Source: Haloterrigena alkaliphila
Lineage (GTDB): Archaea > Halobacteriota > Halobacteria > Halobacteriales > Natrialbaceae
Length of the DNA: 64,000 nt
NCBI RefSeq assembly: GCF_017352155.2
Contig: NZ_CP071462.1
Location: forward strand, 1,240,001-1,304,000
Direction: 5' to 3'
The translations under genes and the position numbers were made by a program. Positions 44,640 to 52,617 of the stretch are shown one piece after another. Each line of letters starts with the position of its first letter. The first letter of the stretch is position 1. The notes under the pieces were generated by a model. The model saw only the letters and a program-made list of their open reading frames with translations, had not been told where the DNA came from and ran no database searches.

Positions 44640-45439
44640 ACGAGCGTGCCGACGCCCCGACGGTCGCGGTCTTTCGACCCGACGACGAGCGCCTCGCGGA
44701 CGCCGTCGCGCTGCTCGCCGATCTCGGTGCGGAGCCGGTGCCGGACCCGATGCTCGCCGTCGAGGCGACCGACGCGACGCCCCGAACCGACGCCGACTAC
44801 GTGGTCTTCACGAGCAAGACCGGCGCGGAACTCGTCTCCGCGGCCGGCTGGGAGCCGGCCGACGAGACGGTCTGTGCGATCGGCCCCGCGACGGCCGACG
44901 CGCTGCGCGAGGAAGGGTACGCAGTCGATATCGTCCCCGAAGCGTACACCTCGAGCGGGCTCGTCGACACGCTGGCGGGAAGCGCGGAGCCACGCTCCGC
45001 GGAACGAGCGAGCGGCGATGAGCCGCGAGCTGAGGTCGATGGCGCCCGCGTCGAGGTCGCTCGCAGCGACCACGGCAGCCCCGTGCTACTCGACGGCCTC
45101 GCGGACGCGGGCGCGTACGTTCACGAGACGATCCTCTACCGGCTGGTCCGACCCGAGTGGAGCGGCGAATCGACCGAACGCGCCGCCGCCGGCGACCTCG
45201 ACGCCGCCTGCTTCACCTCGTCGTTGACCGTCGAGCACTTCCTCGAGGCAGCCACCGAACGGGGGGTTCGCGACGCGGCGCTCGAGGGACTCGCCGATGC
45301 CACCGTCGGCGTCATCGGCGACCCGACGGCCGAGACGGCCGCCGAACTGGGAGTCGACGTCGACGTGGTGCCCAGCGAGGCCACGTTCGACGCGCTCGCC
45401 CGCGAGACGCTCGCGGCCCTCGACCGACGACTCGAGTAG
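44636..45439 (+). CDS. hemD: Uroporphyrinogen-III synthase
   Basis: The product has 267 residues from ATG 44636, overlapping the SUMT stop (ATGA). HemD is poorly conserved, but the pattern YVVFTSKTGAELVS, CAIGPATADALREEG, DIVPEAYTSSGLVDTLA, AACFTSSLTVEHFLE and VGVIGDPTAETAAELG is the family one. It closes the linear tetrapyrrole made by HemC. An insertion of about 16 residues (AEPRSAERASGDEPRA) at residue 117 is encoded by the palindromic element at 44984-45030 and keeps frame. Confidence 0.94.
   Translation: MNERADAPTVAVFRPDDERLADAVALLADLGAEPVPDPMLAVEATDATPRTDADYVVFTSKTGAELVSAAGWEPADETVCAIGPATADALREEGYAVDIVPEAYTSSGLVDTLAGSAEPRSAERASGDEPRAEVDGARVEVARSDHGSPVLLDGLADAGAYVHETILYRLVRPEWSGESTERAAAGDLDAACFTSSLTVEHFLEAATERGVRDAALEGLADATVGVIGDPTAETAAELGVDVDVVPSEATFDALARETLAALDRRLE
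44984..45030 (+). repeat. 47-bp palindromic element inside hemD (copy 2)
   Basis: It begins GCGGAGCCACGCTCCGC (stem GCGGAG/CTCCGC, loop CCACG) and has a second stem GCGGC-GATGA-GCCGC. It is 41/47 identical to the leuS copy in the same coding phase. One of the differences is the compensating pair described in the leuS entry. It is followed by ordinary hemD sequence. Confidence 0.85.
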
Positions 45440-45609
45440 CCAGCCTCGATTTCGGCGGGACTCATCGCTTCGCCCCTCGGCCTGCTTTTTCATCGACATA
45501 TCGAAGCCGTTCCCGTCGGGTGGTGGACGCTAGCACGCCGATACCGGCGAAAGCGACGCCAGCGGTGGCAAGGTCAACCCATACTCCCGTCGACGGCCAA
45601 ACGACGAGT

Positions 45610-45969
45610 ATGTCAGCAGCAACGTTCCCCTCGATGGAACTGGACCCGCCGGACTCGATCGGGCTGCAGTTCGCCTTTCTGGCGCTCTGGCTGGTCGACG
45701 CCGTCGCCGCCACCCTGTTCTTCGTCCTGCCGTACGCGACGGAACTCAACCCGGTCACCGTCTTCTTCTACGAGCTGTTCGGCCTGCCAGGCGTCGCGGC
45801 CGCCGCCGTCTGCTACGCCGCGGTCGTGATGGCGGTCGGCCACTTCCTCTCCCATCCCCTCGACGTCGCCTTCGTCGGCCTGATCGTGGTCGCGTACGCC
45901 GCGTTCGCGCTGAACAACGTCCCCCTGATCCTGTTCGAGGAGACGTTGCCGGAGCTGCTCCACCTCTGA
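45610..45969 (+). CDS. Small membrane protein, hypothetical
   Basis: The product has 119 residues from ATG 45610 (MSAATFPSMELDPPDSIGLQ). Three to four hydrophobic helices are visible (FAFLALWLVDAVAATLFFVL, VAAAAVCYAAVVMAVGHFL, VAFVGLIVVAYAAFALNNVP). It is typical of haloarchaeal small membrane proteins without known function. The long frame upstream is not coding. It precedes the DHH gene by 50 bases. Confidence 0.8.
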   Translation: MSAATFPSMELDPPDSIGLQFAFLALWLVDAVAATLFFVLPYATELNPVTVFFYELFGLPGVAAAAVCYAAVVMAVGHFLSHPLDVAFVGLIVVAYAAFALNNVPLILFEETLPELLHL

Positions 45970-46019
45970 TCGCACCGGGACCGCAGGTTTATGACCGAAG
46001 CCGCGCCTACGATAGCTCG

Positions 46020-47549
46020 ATGGCTGGCCCCGTTCCCGAACTCGAGGATCGCGCGATGGCGTGCGCCGAGCGACTGTGCGAGGCCGATCGCGTCCTGCTC
46101 GCCTCCCACATCGACGCCGACGGACTGACCAGCGCCGCGATCGCCGCGCAGGCCCTCGAGCGCGCGGGGCTCCCCTTCGAGACGGTCTTCGAGAAGCAAC
46201 TCGACGCGGACGCGATCGCCGCGATCGCGGCCACCGACTACGAGACGGTGCTCTTCACGGACTTCGGGAGCGGCCAGCTCGATATCATCGGCGAACACGA
46301 GGACGAAGGCGCGTTCACGCCCGTCGTCGCCGACCACCACCAGCCCGCCGATCGCGAGACCGAGTACCACCTCAACCCCCTCCTGTTCGGGATCAACGGC
46401 GCCTCGGAGCTGTCGGGTGCCGGCGCGAGTTACGTGCTCGCGCGGGCGCTCGCCGAGGTCTCGGATTCCGAGCCGGCCGTCGCGGCGGACGGGGGTGAGG
46501 CGAACGAGATGAGCCCATCCTCGTCGGAGCCCCGCTCCGACGGCGGAACCGTCGTGGCTGACGCGGCCACCACGCCCCGCGCAGACAACCGCGATCTGGC
46601 CGCGCTGGCCGTCGTCGGCGCCGTCGGCGACATGCAGGCCTCCGGCGGCGAACTCCACGGCGCCAACGAGAAGATCGTCGCAGAGGGCGTCGAGGCGGGC
46701 GTCCTCGAGACGGGCAAGGACCTCGCGCTCTACGGGAAACAGACCCGTCCCCTCCCGAAACTGCTCGAGTACGCCACCGACGTCCACATCCCCGGCATTT
46801 CGAACGACGAAAGCGGCGCGCTGCGATTCCTCGACGGGCTCGATCTCGAGTTGAAACGCGACGGGGAGTGGCGCCGCTGGTCGGGACTGACCAACGACGA
46901 GAAGCAGACCGTCGCCAGCGCGCTCGTCAAGCGAGCCGTCTCCAGCGGCGTGCCCGCGACGAAGATCGACCAGCTCGTCAGCACCGCCTACGTCCTCCCC
47001 GAGGAGCCGGTCGGCACCGAACTCCGGGACGCCAGCGAGTTCTCGACACTCCTCAACGCGACGGCCCGCTACGAGCGCGCCGACGTCGGCCTCGGCGTCT
47101 GTCTCGGCGACCGCGACGCGGCCCTCGAGCGGGCGCGGAAACTCCTCCGAAACCACCGGCGCAACCTCTCGCAGGGGATCGACCTCGTCACGCGCGAGGG
47201 GGTCACCCACGAGGACCACGTCCAGTGGTTCCACGCCGGCGACGAGATCCGCGAGACCATCGTCGGGATCGTCGCCGGCATGGCGATGGGCAACGCGGGG
47301 ATCAGCCGGTCGAAGCCGATCGTCGCGTTCGCCGAAAAGAACGACGAGGAGGTGAAGGTCTCCGCTCGCGGCACGCACAGCCTCGTCCGCCAGGGGCTCG
47401 ACCTCTCGGCCGTCATGGGCGAGGCCTCGCGAGCGGCGGGTGGCGACGGCGGCGGTCACGACGTCGCGGCCGGTGCGACCGTCCCGAAAGGCGAAGAAGA
47501 ACCGTTCGTCGAACGCGCCGACGACATCGTCGGCGAGCAACTCTCCTAA
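46020..47549 (+). CDS. DHH/DHHA1 family phosphoesterase (RecJ/GAN-like)
   Basis: The product has 509 residues. DHH signatures are LASHIDADGLTSAA, VLFTDFGSGQL, and VADHHQP; the DHHA1 domain is represented near the end by GGDGGGHDVAAGATVP. The size and middle part (LAALAVVGAVGDMQASGGEL) match the archaeal RecJ-like proteins of the GAN/Cdc45 group, some of which bind the GINS complex in the replisome, others act as exonucleases. The catalytic residues appear intact. An insertion around residues 155-185 contains the hairpin at 46522-46542. Confidence 0.93.
   Translation: MAGPVPELEDRAMACAERLCEADRVLLASHIDADGLTSAAIAAQALERAGLPFETVFEKQLDADAIAAIAATDYETVLFTDFGSGQLDIIGEHEDEGAFTPVVADHHQPADRETEYHLNPLLFGINGASELSGAGASYVLARALAEVSDSEPAVAADGGEANEMSPSSSEPRSDGGTVVADAATTPRADNRDLAALAVVGAVGDMQASGGELHGANEKIVAEGVEAGVLETGKDLALYGKQTRPLPKLLEYATDVHIPGISNDESGALRFLDGLDLELKRDGEWRRWSGLTNDEKQTVASALVKRAVSSGVPATKIDQLVSTAYVLPEEPVGTELRDASEFSTLLNATARYERADVGLGVCLGDRDAALERARKLLRNHRRNLSQGIDLVTREGVTHEDHVQWFHAGDEIRETIVGIVAGMAMGNAGISRSKPIVAFAEKNDEEVKVSARGTHSLVRQGLDLSAVMGEASRAAGGDGGGHDVAAGATVPKGEEEPFVERADDIVGEQLS
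46522..46542 (+). repeat. Hairpin inside the DHH gene resembling the leuS/hemD element
   Basis: CGTCGGAG and CTCCGACG form an 8-bp stem with the 5-base loop CCCCG, in the reading frame S-E-P-R-S. The first hairpin of the element in hemD has the loop CCACG, and both encode EPRS there. The DNA then runs CGGAACC, against CGGAACG in hemD. It is likely a diverged or partial third copy, but the second stem was not found. Confidence 0.55.
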
Positions 47550-47556
47550 CGGCCGC

Positions 47557-48312
47557 TCACGTCGACCGTTCCATCGAGGCCGGAACCGTCGGCACCAGCG
47601 GCGCGTGAGAGGTCAGGAGGTACGTCCCCTTCCGGACCGCGCCCTTGGCGTACTGGACCGTGCTCTTGTGGATCGGCGTGCGCTTGCCCCGGATCTGCGT
47701 CCGCCCCTCGAGGATGGCTTCGACGAGGTCGGCGCCGGCGATGTCGGCCTTGGTCGGGTTCGCGGCGTCGGGGGTCACGAGGATCTCGGTGTAGGCCTTG
47801 CCGACGTTGGGCAGGTAGTGAGCGTCGCTGGCGCCGATCTCGGGGTAGCCCCGGCGGCGGGCGAACGTTCGGGCGCGCCGGTTGCGGTAGCCGGTGAAGA
47901 CCATCGAATTGAACGTCTCGATCGCGTCGGCGTCCTCGATGTGGCGTTTGCGGACGCCGTGGCGACTGCGCTGGAACGGATGGGGAACGATGGCGATTCC
48001 GCCGAGTTCGCGGACTCGGTCGACGGTTTCCATGACCGGTCGGCCGGGGTCGGGGCGCTCTTCGACGCCGATCGCCAGGAGGTGGCCGTGGCGCGTCGAG
48101 ACCTCGACGCCCGGAATGCCGATCAATCCGTACTCCGGGGCGAGGTTGGCGGCGCGAATCGACTCGCTGATCTCGTCGTGGTCGGTGATGACCACCCCGT
48201 CGAGGCCGATGTCCGCGGCGTGTTCTAAGATGAGTTCGATCGGTTCGTGTCCGTCGTAGGAGTCGTCGGAGTGGACGTGAAAATCGATCGCGAACGGGAG
48301 TGGAGTCGTCAT
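47557..48312 (-). CDS. PHP-domain phosphoesterase
   Basis: The product has 251 residues. PHP metal-binding motifs are FHVHSDDSYDG, VITDHDEIS, GVEVSTRHGHLLAIG, VPHPFQR and GASDAHYLPNVG. Stand-alone PHP proteins of this kind hydrolyse small phosphorylated compounds; the physiological substrate is unknown. It is convergent with the DHH gene, 7 bases between stops. The C-terminal 50 residues are basic. Confidence 0.93.
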   Translation of the reverse strand: MTTPLPFAIDFHVHSDDSYDGHEPIELILEHAADIGLDGVVITDHDEISESIRAANLAPEYGLIGIPGVEVSTRHGHLLAIGVEERPDPGRPVMETVDRVRELGGIAIVPHPFQRSRHGVRKRHIEDADAIETFNSMVFTGYRNRRARTFARRRGYPEIGASDAHYLPNVGKAYTEILVTPDAANPTKADIAGADLVEAILEGRTQIRGKRTPIHKSTVQYAKGAVRKGTYLLTSHAPLVPTVPASMERST

Positions 48313-48634
48313 AAGATATCAGGGACAGCGGGTGTCAGTACGCCCAATAATCCGTTGCTCCTCATAAACACTGTGCTGACGCGCTCCGCGTGAGGATCCC
48401 GGTATTCAATATAGCATTATGGAATTTATTGTTGGAGATCCTGCGTTCGGAGCCCCCAGGAGAGACACGCCGCGAGCGTCGCTCACCGCGCGTTTCCGGG
48501 GTGAAACCGCCCGCTACCACGCTGCCACGCCCGCTTCCGCGCCGACACCCCGTTGTCATCCCCGATGCTGTCGTCCCCGATATTCGTCACCCGCGTGCGC
48601 CAGCGGCGATCGGGCACTCACGGGCTGGCCCGAG
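48313..48634. other. Gene-free interval between PHP gene and pseudogene
   Basis: About 320 bases without a gene. A short AT-rich stretch (CATTATGGAATTTATTG, about 48416-48432) stands out. The small open frames are Arg/Gly/Ser-rich and not credible. Confidence 0.5.
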
Positions 48635-49262
48635 AACCGAGATCAGTAGCCGACGCCCAGTGGGCGTACCGGCGTCGGCGTTCTCGAGTTCGTCGACGAA
48701 GCGACGGCGGAGTCTTCCCCGAGAACGTAGCTCTCGCCGTCCCGGTCGGCGACCAATTCGACCGCGACAGGTATCACTCGTGTGCTCGCCGGGTTCGATC
48801 AGCCGCCGGGACGAGAGACGACCGCTCGAGGGCGTCTGCGTCCCGGATACTCGCGAGGGCCTCGAGGTGGGCTTGGCGAGGGGAACGAGGTCGTCCCGGA
48901 ACTCGTCGGTCTCGATCAGCGTCGTCTCCGGACCGATCGCGAGGCTGCCGGCACCGCCGACCCAGCAGCCGATAGATGTCGGTTCGTCGGAGCCCCTCGA
49001 CGAACCCTTCAACCAGGTCCGTCGGGACGTCGACGTCGGGGTTCTCACCCGGGCCGAGCGCCGACGCGACGACGTCGTGGCCGACGACCAGTTGCGCGAG
49101 GGCGTCCGGAGCGGTCATATCCCCGGCGACGGACTCGAACTCGGGAGGATCGAGGCCAAGTTCGCCGCTCCGGGAGACGCCGGTGACGGCGTGTTCGTGT
49201 TCGAGCAGTTCGGCCGCGATTCGTTGGCCGGTTCGTCCGCGCACCGATAGCAGGATGTTCCT
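48635..49262 (-). pseudogene. Multiply frameshifted NAD(P)-binding oxidoreductase
   Basis: Read on the minus strand, parts of an NAD(P)H-binding (atypical SDR, YwnB/YeeZ-like) protein appear in three frames. The cofactor loop region GRTGQRIAAELLEHEHAVTG and GHDVVASALGPGENPD are in one frame; VGGAGSLAIGPETTLIETDE is in another; RQAHLEALASIRDADALE returns to the first; VADRDGESYVLGEDSAVA is in the third; FVDELENADAGTPTGRRLLI is in the second. At least five frame changes are needed, and the GxxG loop itself is broken. The encoded segments are otherwise well conserved, so decay is recent or the sequence has indel errors. A good ribosome-binding-like GGAGG precedes the expected start, which is no longer an ATG. 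Confidence 0.8.
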
Positions 49263-49489
49263 CCTCGAGTCACCGCTCGGAACGGTACTGGGCGCTCTCG
49301 CGAACGCTCGCGTCATCCGATTACGCGGACGTCAGTCGCCGCTCGTGGGCGGCTACACCGGTAGGGCCTCGCTTCCGCGGGATTGCCGGATCGGCAGATA
49401 TAAACCAAATTTCGATATACTAAATGTTGCGAGCCTCCGTGGCGCCGGAACGACGCAGGTGGGCCCAAAATCCGGTGGGGTTATGATTT

Positions 49490-49505
49490 TTTAGGTTAGC
49501 CTAAA
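49490..49505 (+). promoter_or_regulatory. DtxR/IdeR-type iron-regulator box
   Basis: TTTAGGTTAGCCTAAA is an inverted repeat TTTAGG-TTAG-CCTAAA and matches the first 14 bases of the classical DtxR/IdeR box. Haloarchaea have DtxR family metal regulators (SirR/Idr). It lies directly upstream of the start-less open frame at 49495-49785 and overlaps the TATA-like run TTATGATTTTTT. Binding was not tested. Confidence 0.55.
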
Positions 49506-49785
49506 GTCGCTGCTACAGTGTGATTTCGACGACCTGCGGGAGAAATACGAGCGACTCGAGGCCTACCGCGACCGACTCGAGACCCGCATCGAGGAGCGAC
49601 AAGCGATGGTTACCGACCCGACGGCCCACAGCGGACCGGCGGGACCTCGATACCGGTCGCTGGTAGCGACGATTTACTCGGAGCTGTCCGTTCGGTATCC
49701 GATCCTGTCGACCGCGGTCCGCCTGGACGGGATCTGTGCCGACTGTCAGCGGACGGTGCGTGTACATCTGACGCGACGCGTGTGA
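49495..49785 (+). pseudogene. Short open frame without start codon, possible remnant behind the DtxR box
   Basis: A frame with good coding character runs to TGA 49785: DFDDLREKYERLEAYRDRLE is a charged helix, and a C-terminal part has DGICADCQRTVRVHLTRR with two Cys. It has no ATG/GTG at the expected place: a GTG at 49518 is out of phase and ends at once. The first in-frame ATG is at 49606 and would cut off the helix. Probably the start was lost by a point change or small deletion. The protein family is not recognised. Confidence 0.4.
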
Positions 49786-49824
49786 GCAGGTGGCAACAGA
49801 TCGGGGACCCGAACTCGTCTACCG

Positions 49825-50217
49825 CTACGGCGACGAGCGGGACAGTCCGTCCGGAACGAAATCCGAGAGGGAAACGCGATCGAGAACGTCCCCGACCTCG
49901 ACCGGGCCGTCGACCTTCGAGACGGTCCGGTTAATGCGCTGCATACACTCGAGCAGGCCGTCGACGGCGGCTCGACGGGTCGAGACGCGGCCGATCGACT
50001 CGGTGATCGCCCGGTCCGCGAGGAAGTATCGATATCGGAGTTCCCAGTACCGACAGAGGCCGAGCCCCGGGTGCGCCCGGTTCGCCGCCGTCCGATCCGC
50101 GATAAGCTTGATCGGCGGCTGACTGGAACGGTAGACGAATCGCCCGTCACAGCAGTCGGCGGGACCCCATCCCGGCGGCAACGCTTCGTGCGGAATGGGG
50201 GGCTGATCGGGAGACAT
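49825..50217 (-). CDS. Conserved haloarchaeal hypothetical protein
   Basis: The product has 130 residues. It begins MSPDQPPIPHEALPPGWGPA and includes RFVYRSSQPPIKLIADRTA, RYWELRYRYFLADRAITESI and a helix near the C-terminus. Composition and a clean start suggest a real gene. The aromatic and Arg-rich middle might bind a nucleic acid or phospholipid, but no family was identified. It is convergent with the remnant at 49495-49785. Confidence 0.7.
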   Translation of the reverse strand: MSPDQPPIPHEALPPGWGPADCCDGRFVYRSSQPPIKLIADRTAANRAHPGLGLCRYWELRYRYFLADRAITESIGRVSTRRAAVDGLLECMQRINRTVSKVDGPVEVGDVLDRVSLSDFVPDGLSRSSP

Positions 50218-50383
50218 GACTCACGAATCCGAGCGTAACGGGAGTGTCGATTCCGCTTGCAAGCGCATCGTTCGTATATAGGATCCCCCTAACGGGACAG
50301 CAGTCTGTCTCGTCGGTCACGACCGAACGGCGCGCAGACGACCGATCGTCCGACTTTTGTCTCCGCTCGCCCTCGGTTCGCGT

Positions 50384-50701
50384 ATGACCGACTTCGATCC
50401 CGAGCAGTTTGAGGACAAGTACGCCAACTACTTCCCCGAACTCCAGCAGGCGTACAAGAACGCGTTCAATCGGATGAACGATCAGTACGACTCCGAACTC
50501 GTCCACGCGATCGACCAGCAGGTGCTCAACGAGAGCGAACCCTTCTACGAGGGCGACGGCGAGTTCCGCGTCGAACTGCCCGAGGATCCCCACGGCCGAC
50601 TCTCCGGCGTCCTCGTCGAAGAGGAGCGCTTCGAGCAGGTCCTCGAGCGCCACGTCGAGGAGATCGAGACCGAACTCCAGCGGGTCTTCGGGTTCGCCTG
50701 A
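50384..50701 (+). CDS. DUF5783-type small haloarchaeal protein
   Basis: The product has 105 residues from ATG 50384 (MTDFDPEQFEDKYANYFPEL). It is strongly acidic, helical and lacks Cys. The pattern YFPELQQAYKNAFNRMNDQY and VEEERFEQVLERHVEEIETE matches a conserved haloarchaeal family of unknown role. It has no signal or membrane segment. Confidence 0.85.
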   Translation: MTDFDPEQFEDKYANYFPELQQAYKNAFNRMNDQYDSELVHAIDQQVLNESEPFYEGDGEFRVELPEDPHGRLSGVLVEEERFEQVLERHVEEIETELQRVFGFA

Positions 50702-50806
50702 GGAGGGAGACGAACACCTCGAGACAGTCGATTCCGACGTCTCGAGCGTCGACAGCCGAACGGGTAGGACGGAAGGTTTAGGGGTTCGCAACCCCAACGG
50801 TGTCGT

Positions 50807-51166
50807 ATGAGCACCGAGACACAGGACGGGGACGACCTCGAGGACCGCGTTGCGAACTTCCTGCGGCGGAACTTCCCGCAGATCCAGATGCACGGCGGCA
50901 GTGCGGCGATTCAGGACCTCGACCGCGAGACCGGTGAGGTCTCCATCGCCCTCGGCGGCGCCTGCAGCGGCTGTGGTATCTCGCCGATGACGATTCAGGC
51001 GATCAAGAGCCGCATGGTCAAGGAGATTCCCGAGATCGAGAAGGTCAACGCGAGCACCGGCATGGACGGCGGCGACGAGATGGGCGGCGGCATGAGCCCC
51101 TCGTTCCCCGGCGAGACCGTCGACGACGACGGCGGCGCCGACGAAGGCCCCGAAGCACCGTTCTGA
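50807..51166 (+). CDS. NifU C-terminal domain (NFU-type) iron-sulfur scaffold protein
   Basis: The product has 119 residues. The NFU domain is seen as FLRRNFPQIQMHGGSAAIQD and VSIALGGACSGCGISPMTIQ, with the cluster-binding CxxC in ACSGCG. It carries an acidic, Gly-rich C-terminal tail (GGDEMGGGM). It would bind and deliver Fe-S clusters in the cytoplasm. It is alone; no suf or isc genes are next to it. Confidence 0.94.
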   Translation: MSTETQDGDDLEDRVANFLRRNFPQIQMHGGSAAIQDLDRETGEVSIALGGACSGCGISPMTIQAIKSRMVKEIPEIEKVNASTGMDGGDEMGGGMSPSFPGETVDDDGGADEGPEAPF

Positions 51167-51340
51167 GCCGGTCGGTTCGCGAAGTTCGACTCGAGTTTTC
51201 GCTATTTCACTCCTCGAGAGTCGTCTGTACTCCTCGATACACTACGTTGAGGGGGCGAACGCACCGCTTCGGGTTGAGAGCCCAGCGCGGTGGCGCGTGC
51301 TGGGCCGCGGCGAGCGCAGAGTGAGCCGCGGCCCGGAGTC

Positions 51341-51422
51341 GCGCGAGGGATGAGCGAACGACCTCAAGGAGTGAGCGAATCGGCTGGGGAGGACGAGGCG
51401 ATTCCCTGTTGCCACGATAGCA
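51341..51422 (-). repeat. Dispersed repeat, copy B (inverted partner of 7536-7619)
   Basis: About 82 bases match the reverse complement of 7536-7619, including TATCGTGGCAAC and CCCCAGCCGATTCGCTCA. It is intergenic, between the NFU gene and the pilin-like small gene. The two copies are about 44 kb apart in opposite orientation. The flanks (51230-51340 and 7620-7760) show only local similarity such as GC-rich inverted sequences. Confidence 0.8.
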
Positions 51423-51488
51423 GCGCACACGTGTGCATCCCAATATCCACGGCTACACGGCTCAACGAGCAGACAAACTGAGAGTACC

Positions 51489-51620
51489 TCAACCCACGAC
51501 CAGAACTGCGAGGAAACTGACGGCGACCGCCGCCGTCAACGTGATCGCGACGGAGAGACCGAAGCCGACGACTGGCGAGAGTGCGGAGACGGCGTCGCGT
51601 GTCACCGGTTTCGGAACCAT
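51489..51620 (-). CDS. Small hydrophobic peptide with type IV pilin-like N-terminus
   Basis: The product has only 43 residues (ATG 51620, stop at 51491-51489). The sequence ALSPVVGFGLSVAITLTAAV resembles the SPVVG-x-x-L-x-VAIT hydrophobic start of haloarchaeal type IV pilins, after a charged leader (MVPKPVTRDAVS). The globular pilin domain is absent. The ATG is preceded by GAGGATGAC. It could be a minor pilin-like peptide or a pilin remnant. It is not a shadow because it lies between genes and has clean hydrophobic character. Confidence 0.5.
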   Translation of the reverse strand: MVPKPVTRDAVSALSPVVGFGLSVAITLTAAVAVSFLAVLVVG

Positions 51621-51717
51621 CCCTGTGTCATCCTCGAATAACAGCTCCCGGGAGAAGAACGTACGGATCGACTCAGCGTTCGATTCGGACTGCGAATTCG
51701 GATCCGACGTTCGACGC

Positions 51718-52617
51718 TCACCGCAGGCCGCGACCGCGTTCCCACGTCCGCACCAGCGACGTCAACAGCCGATTCGTCGGGACCTCGAGTCCCCGTTCGG
51801 CCGCCCGATCGACCACGTAGCCGTTGATGGCGTCGATCTCCGTGCGTCGCTCGGCGAGCACGTCCTGGCGCATCGACGAGGTGTTCGCGGCCGTCTCGCT
51901 CGCGACCGACGCCAGCGCGGCCAGCGCCTCGCGGTTCGAGAGGCCGACGTCGCAGGCTCGCGCGACCCGCGCCGTCTCGCGGGCGGCCCCCCGAGCGAGG
52001 TCGTCAACGGGCGACTCGAGGACCGCGCCGTTGTCGACGTCCGCCAGCGCCGTGACGGGGTTGATCCCGGCGTTGACGGCGAGTTTCTCCCAGAGGCGGC
52101 GGGGCATGTCGTCGTCGACGGTCGTCTCGAGGCCGGCCGCCGCGAACTGCGCGGCGATCCGGTCAGCCCGATCCGAGGGGCCGCCGGTCCGCGCGCCGAG
52201 AACGATCTCGCCGACGCCGGTACACCGGACGCGGCCCGGCGCCTCGAGAACCGCGCCGTAGGAGGCGGTTCCGGCGAGGACGGGACACTCGAGCGCGGAC
52301 GCCAGCGTCTCCTCGTTACCCACGCCGTTTTGCAGCGACAGCACGGCGTCGTACGACCCCGTCGCGAGCGTCTCGGCGGCCGCGGCCGTGTCGGCGGCTT
52401 TGACCGTGACGATCGCGAGGTCAGCCTGCACGTTCCGGGCGTCGGTCGTCGCGTCCGGTTCGACCGTCGCCTCGCACTCGCCGACCAGTTCTAGCCCCGT
52501 CTCGCGGACGGTCTCGGCGTGCGGATCGCGGCCGACGAGCGTCACCGCGTGCTCGCGCGCGAGGAGGCCCCCGACGAGGCTGCCGAGGCTCCCGGCCCCG
52601 AAGACGACGATTTCCAT
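51718..52617 (-). CDS. panE: 2-dehydropantoate 2-reductase family protein
   Basis: The product has 299 residues from ATG 52617 (MEIVVFGAGSLGSLVGGLLA); the longer upstream frame is not used. ApbA/PanE features are the GAGSLGSLVGG cofactor loop, LAIVTVKAADT, LSLQNGVGNEETL, and KLAVNAGINPVTAL, where K and N are catalytic. It would reduce 2-dehydropantoate with NADPH on the way to pantothenate/coenzyme A; haloarchaea use phosphopantothenate-type routes, so another ketoacid substrate cannot be excluded. Confidence 0.92.
   Translation of the reverse strand: MEIVVFGAGSLGSLVGGLLAREHAVTLVGRDPHAETVRETGLELVGECEATVEPDATTDARNVQADLAIVTVKAADTAAAAETLATGSYDAVLSLQNGVGNEETLASALECPVLAGTASYGAVLEAPGRVRCTGVGEIVLGARTGGPSDRADRIAAQFAAAGLETTVDDDMPRRLWEKLAVNAGINPVTALADVDNGAVLESPVDDLARGAARETARVARACDVGLSNREALAALASVASETAANTSSMRQDVLAERRTEIDAINGYVVDRAAERGLEVPTNRLLTSLVRTWERGRGLR

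Noticed and set aside
45462-45610. Minus-strand frame with a hydrophobic helix (VVWPSTGVWVDLATAGVAFA) and a basic C-terminus
   Set aside because: It has a plausible protein look but no start codon in a credible place except inside the neighbouring plus-strand gene, so it is not listed as a gene.
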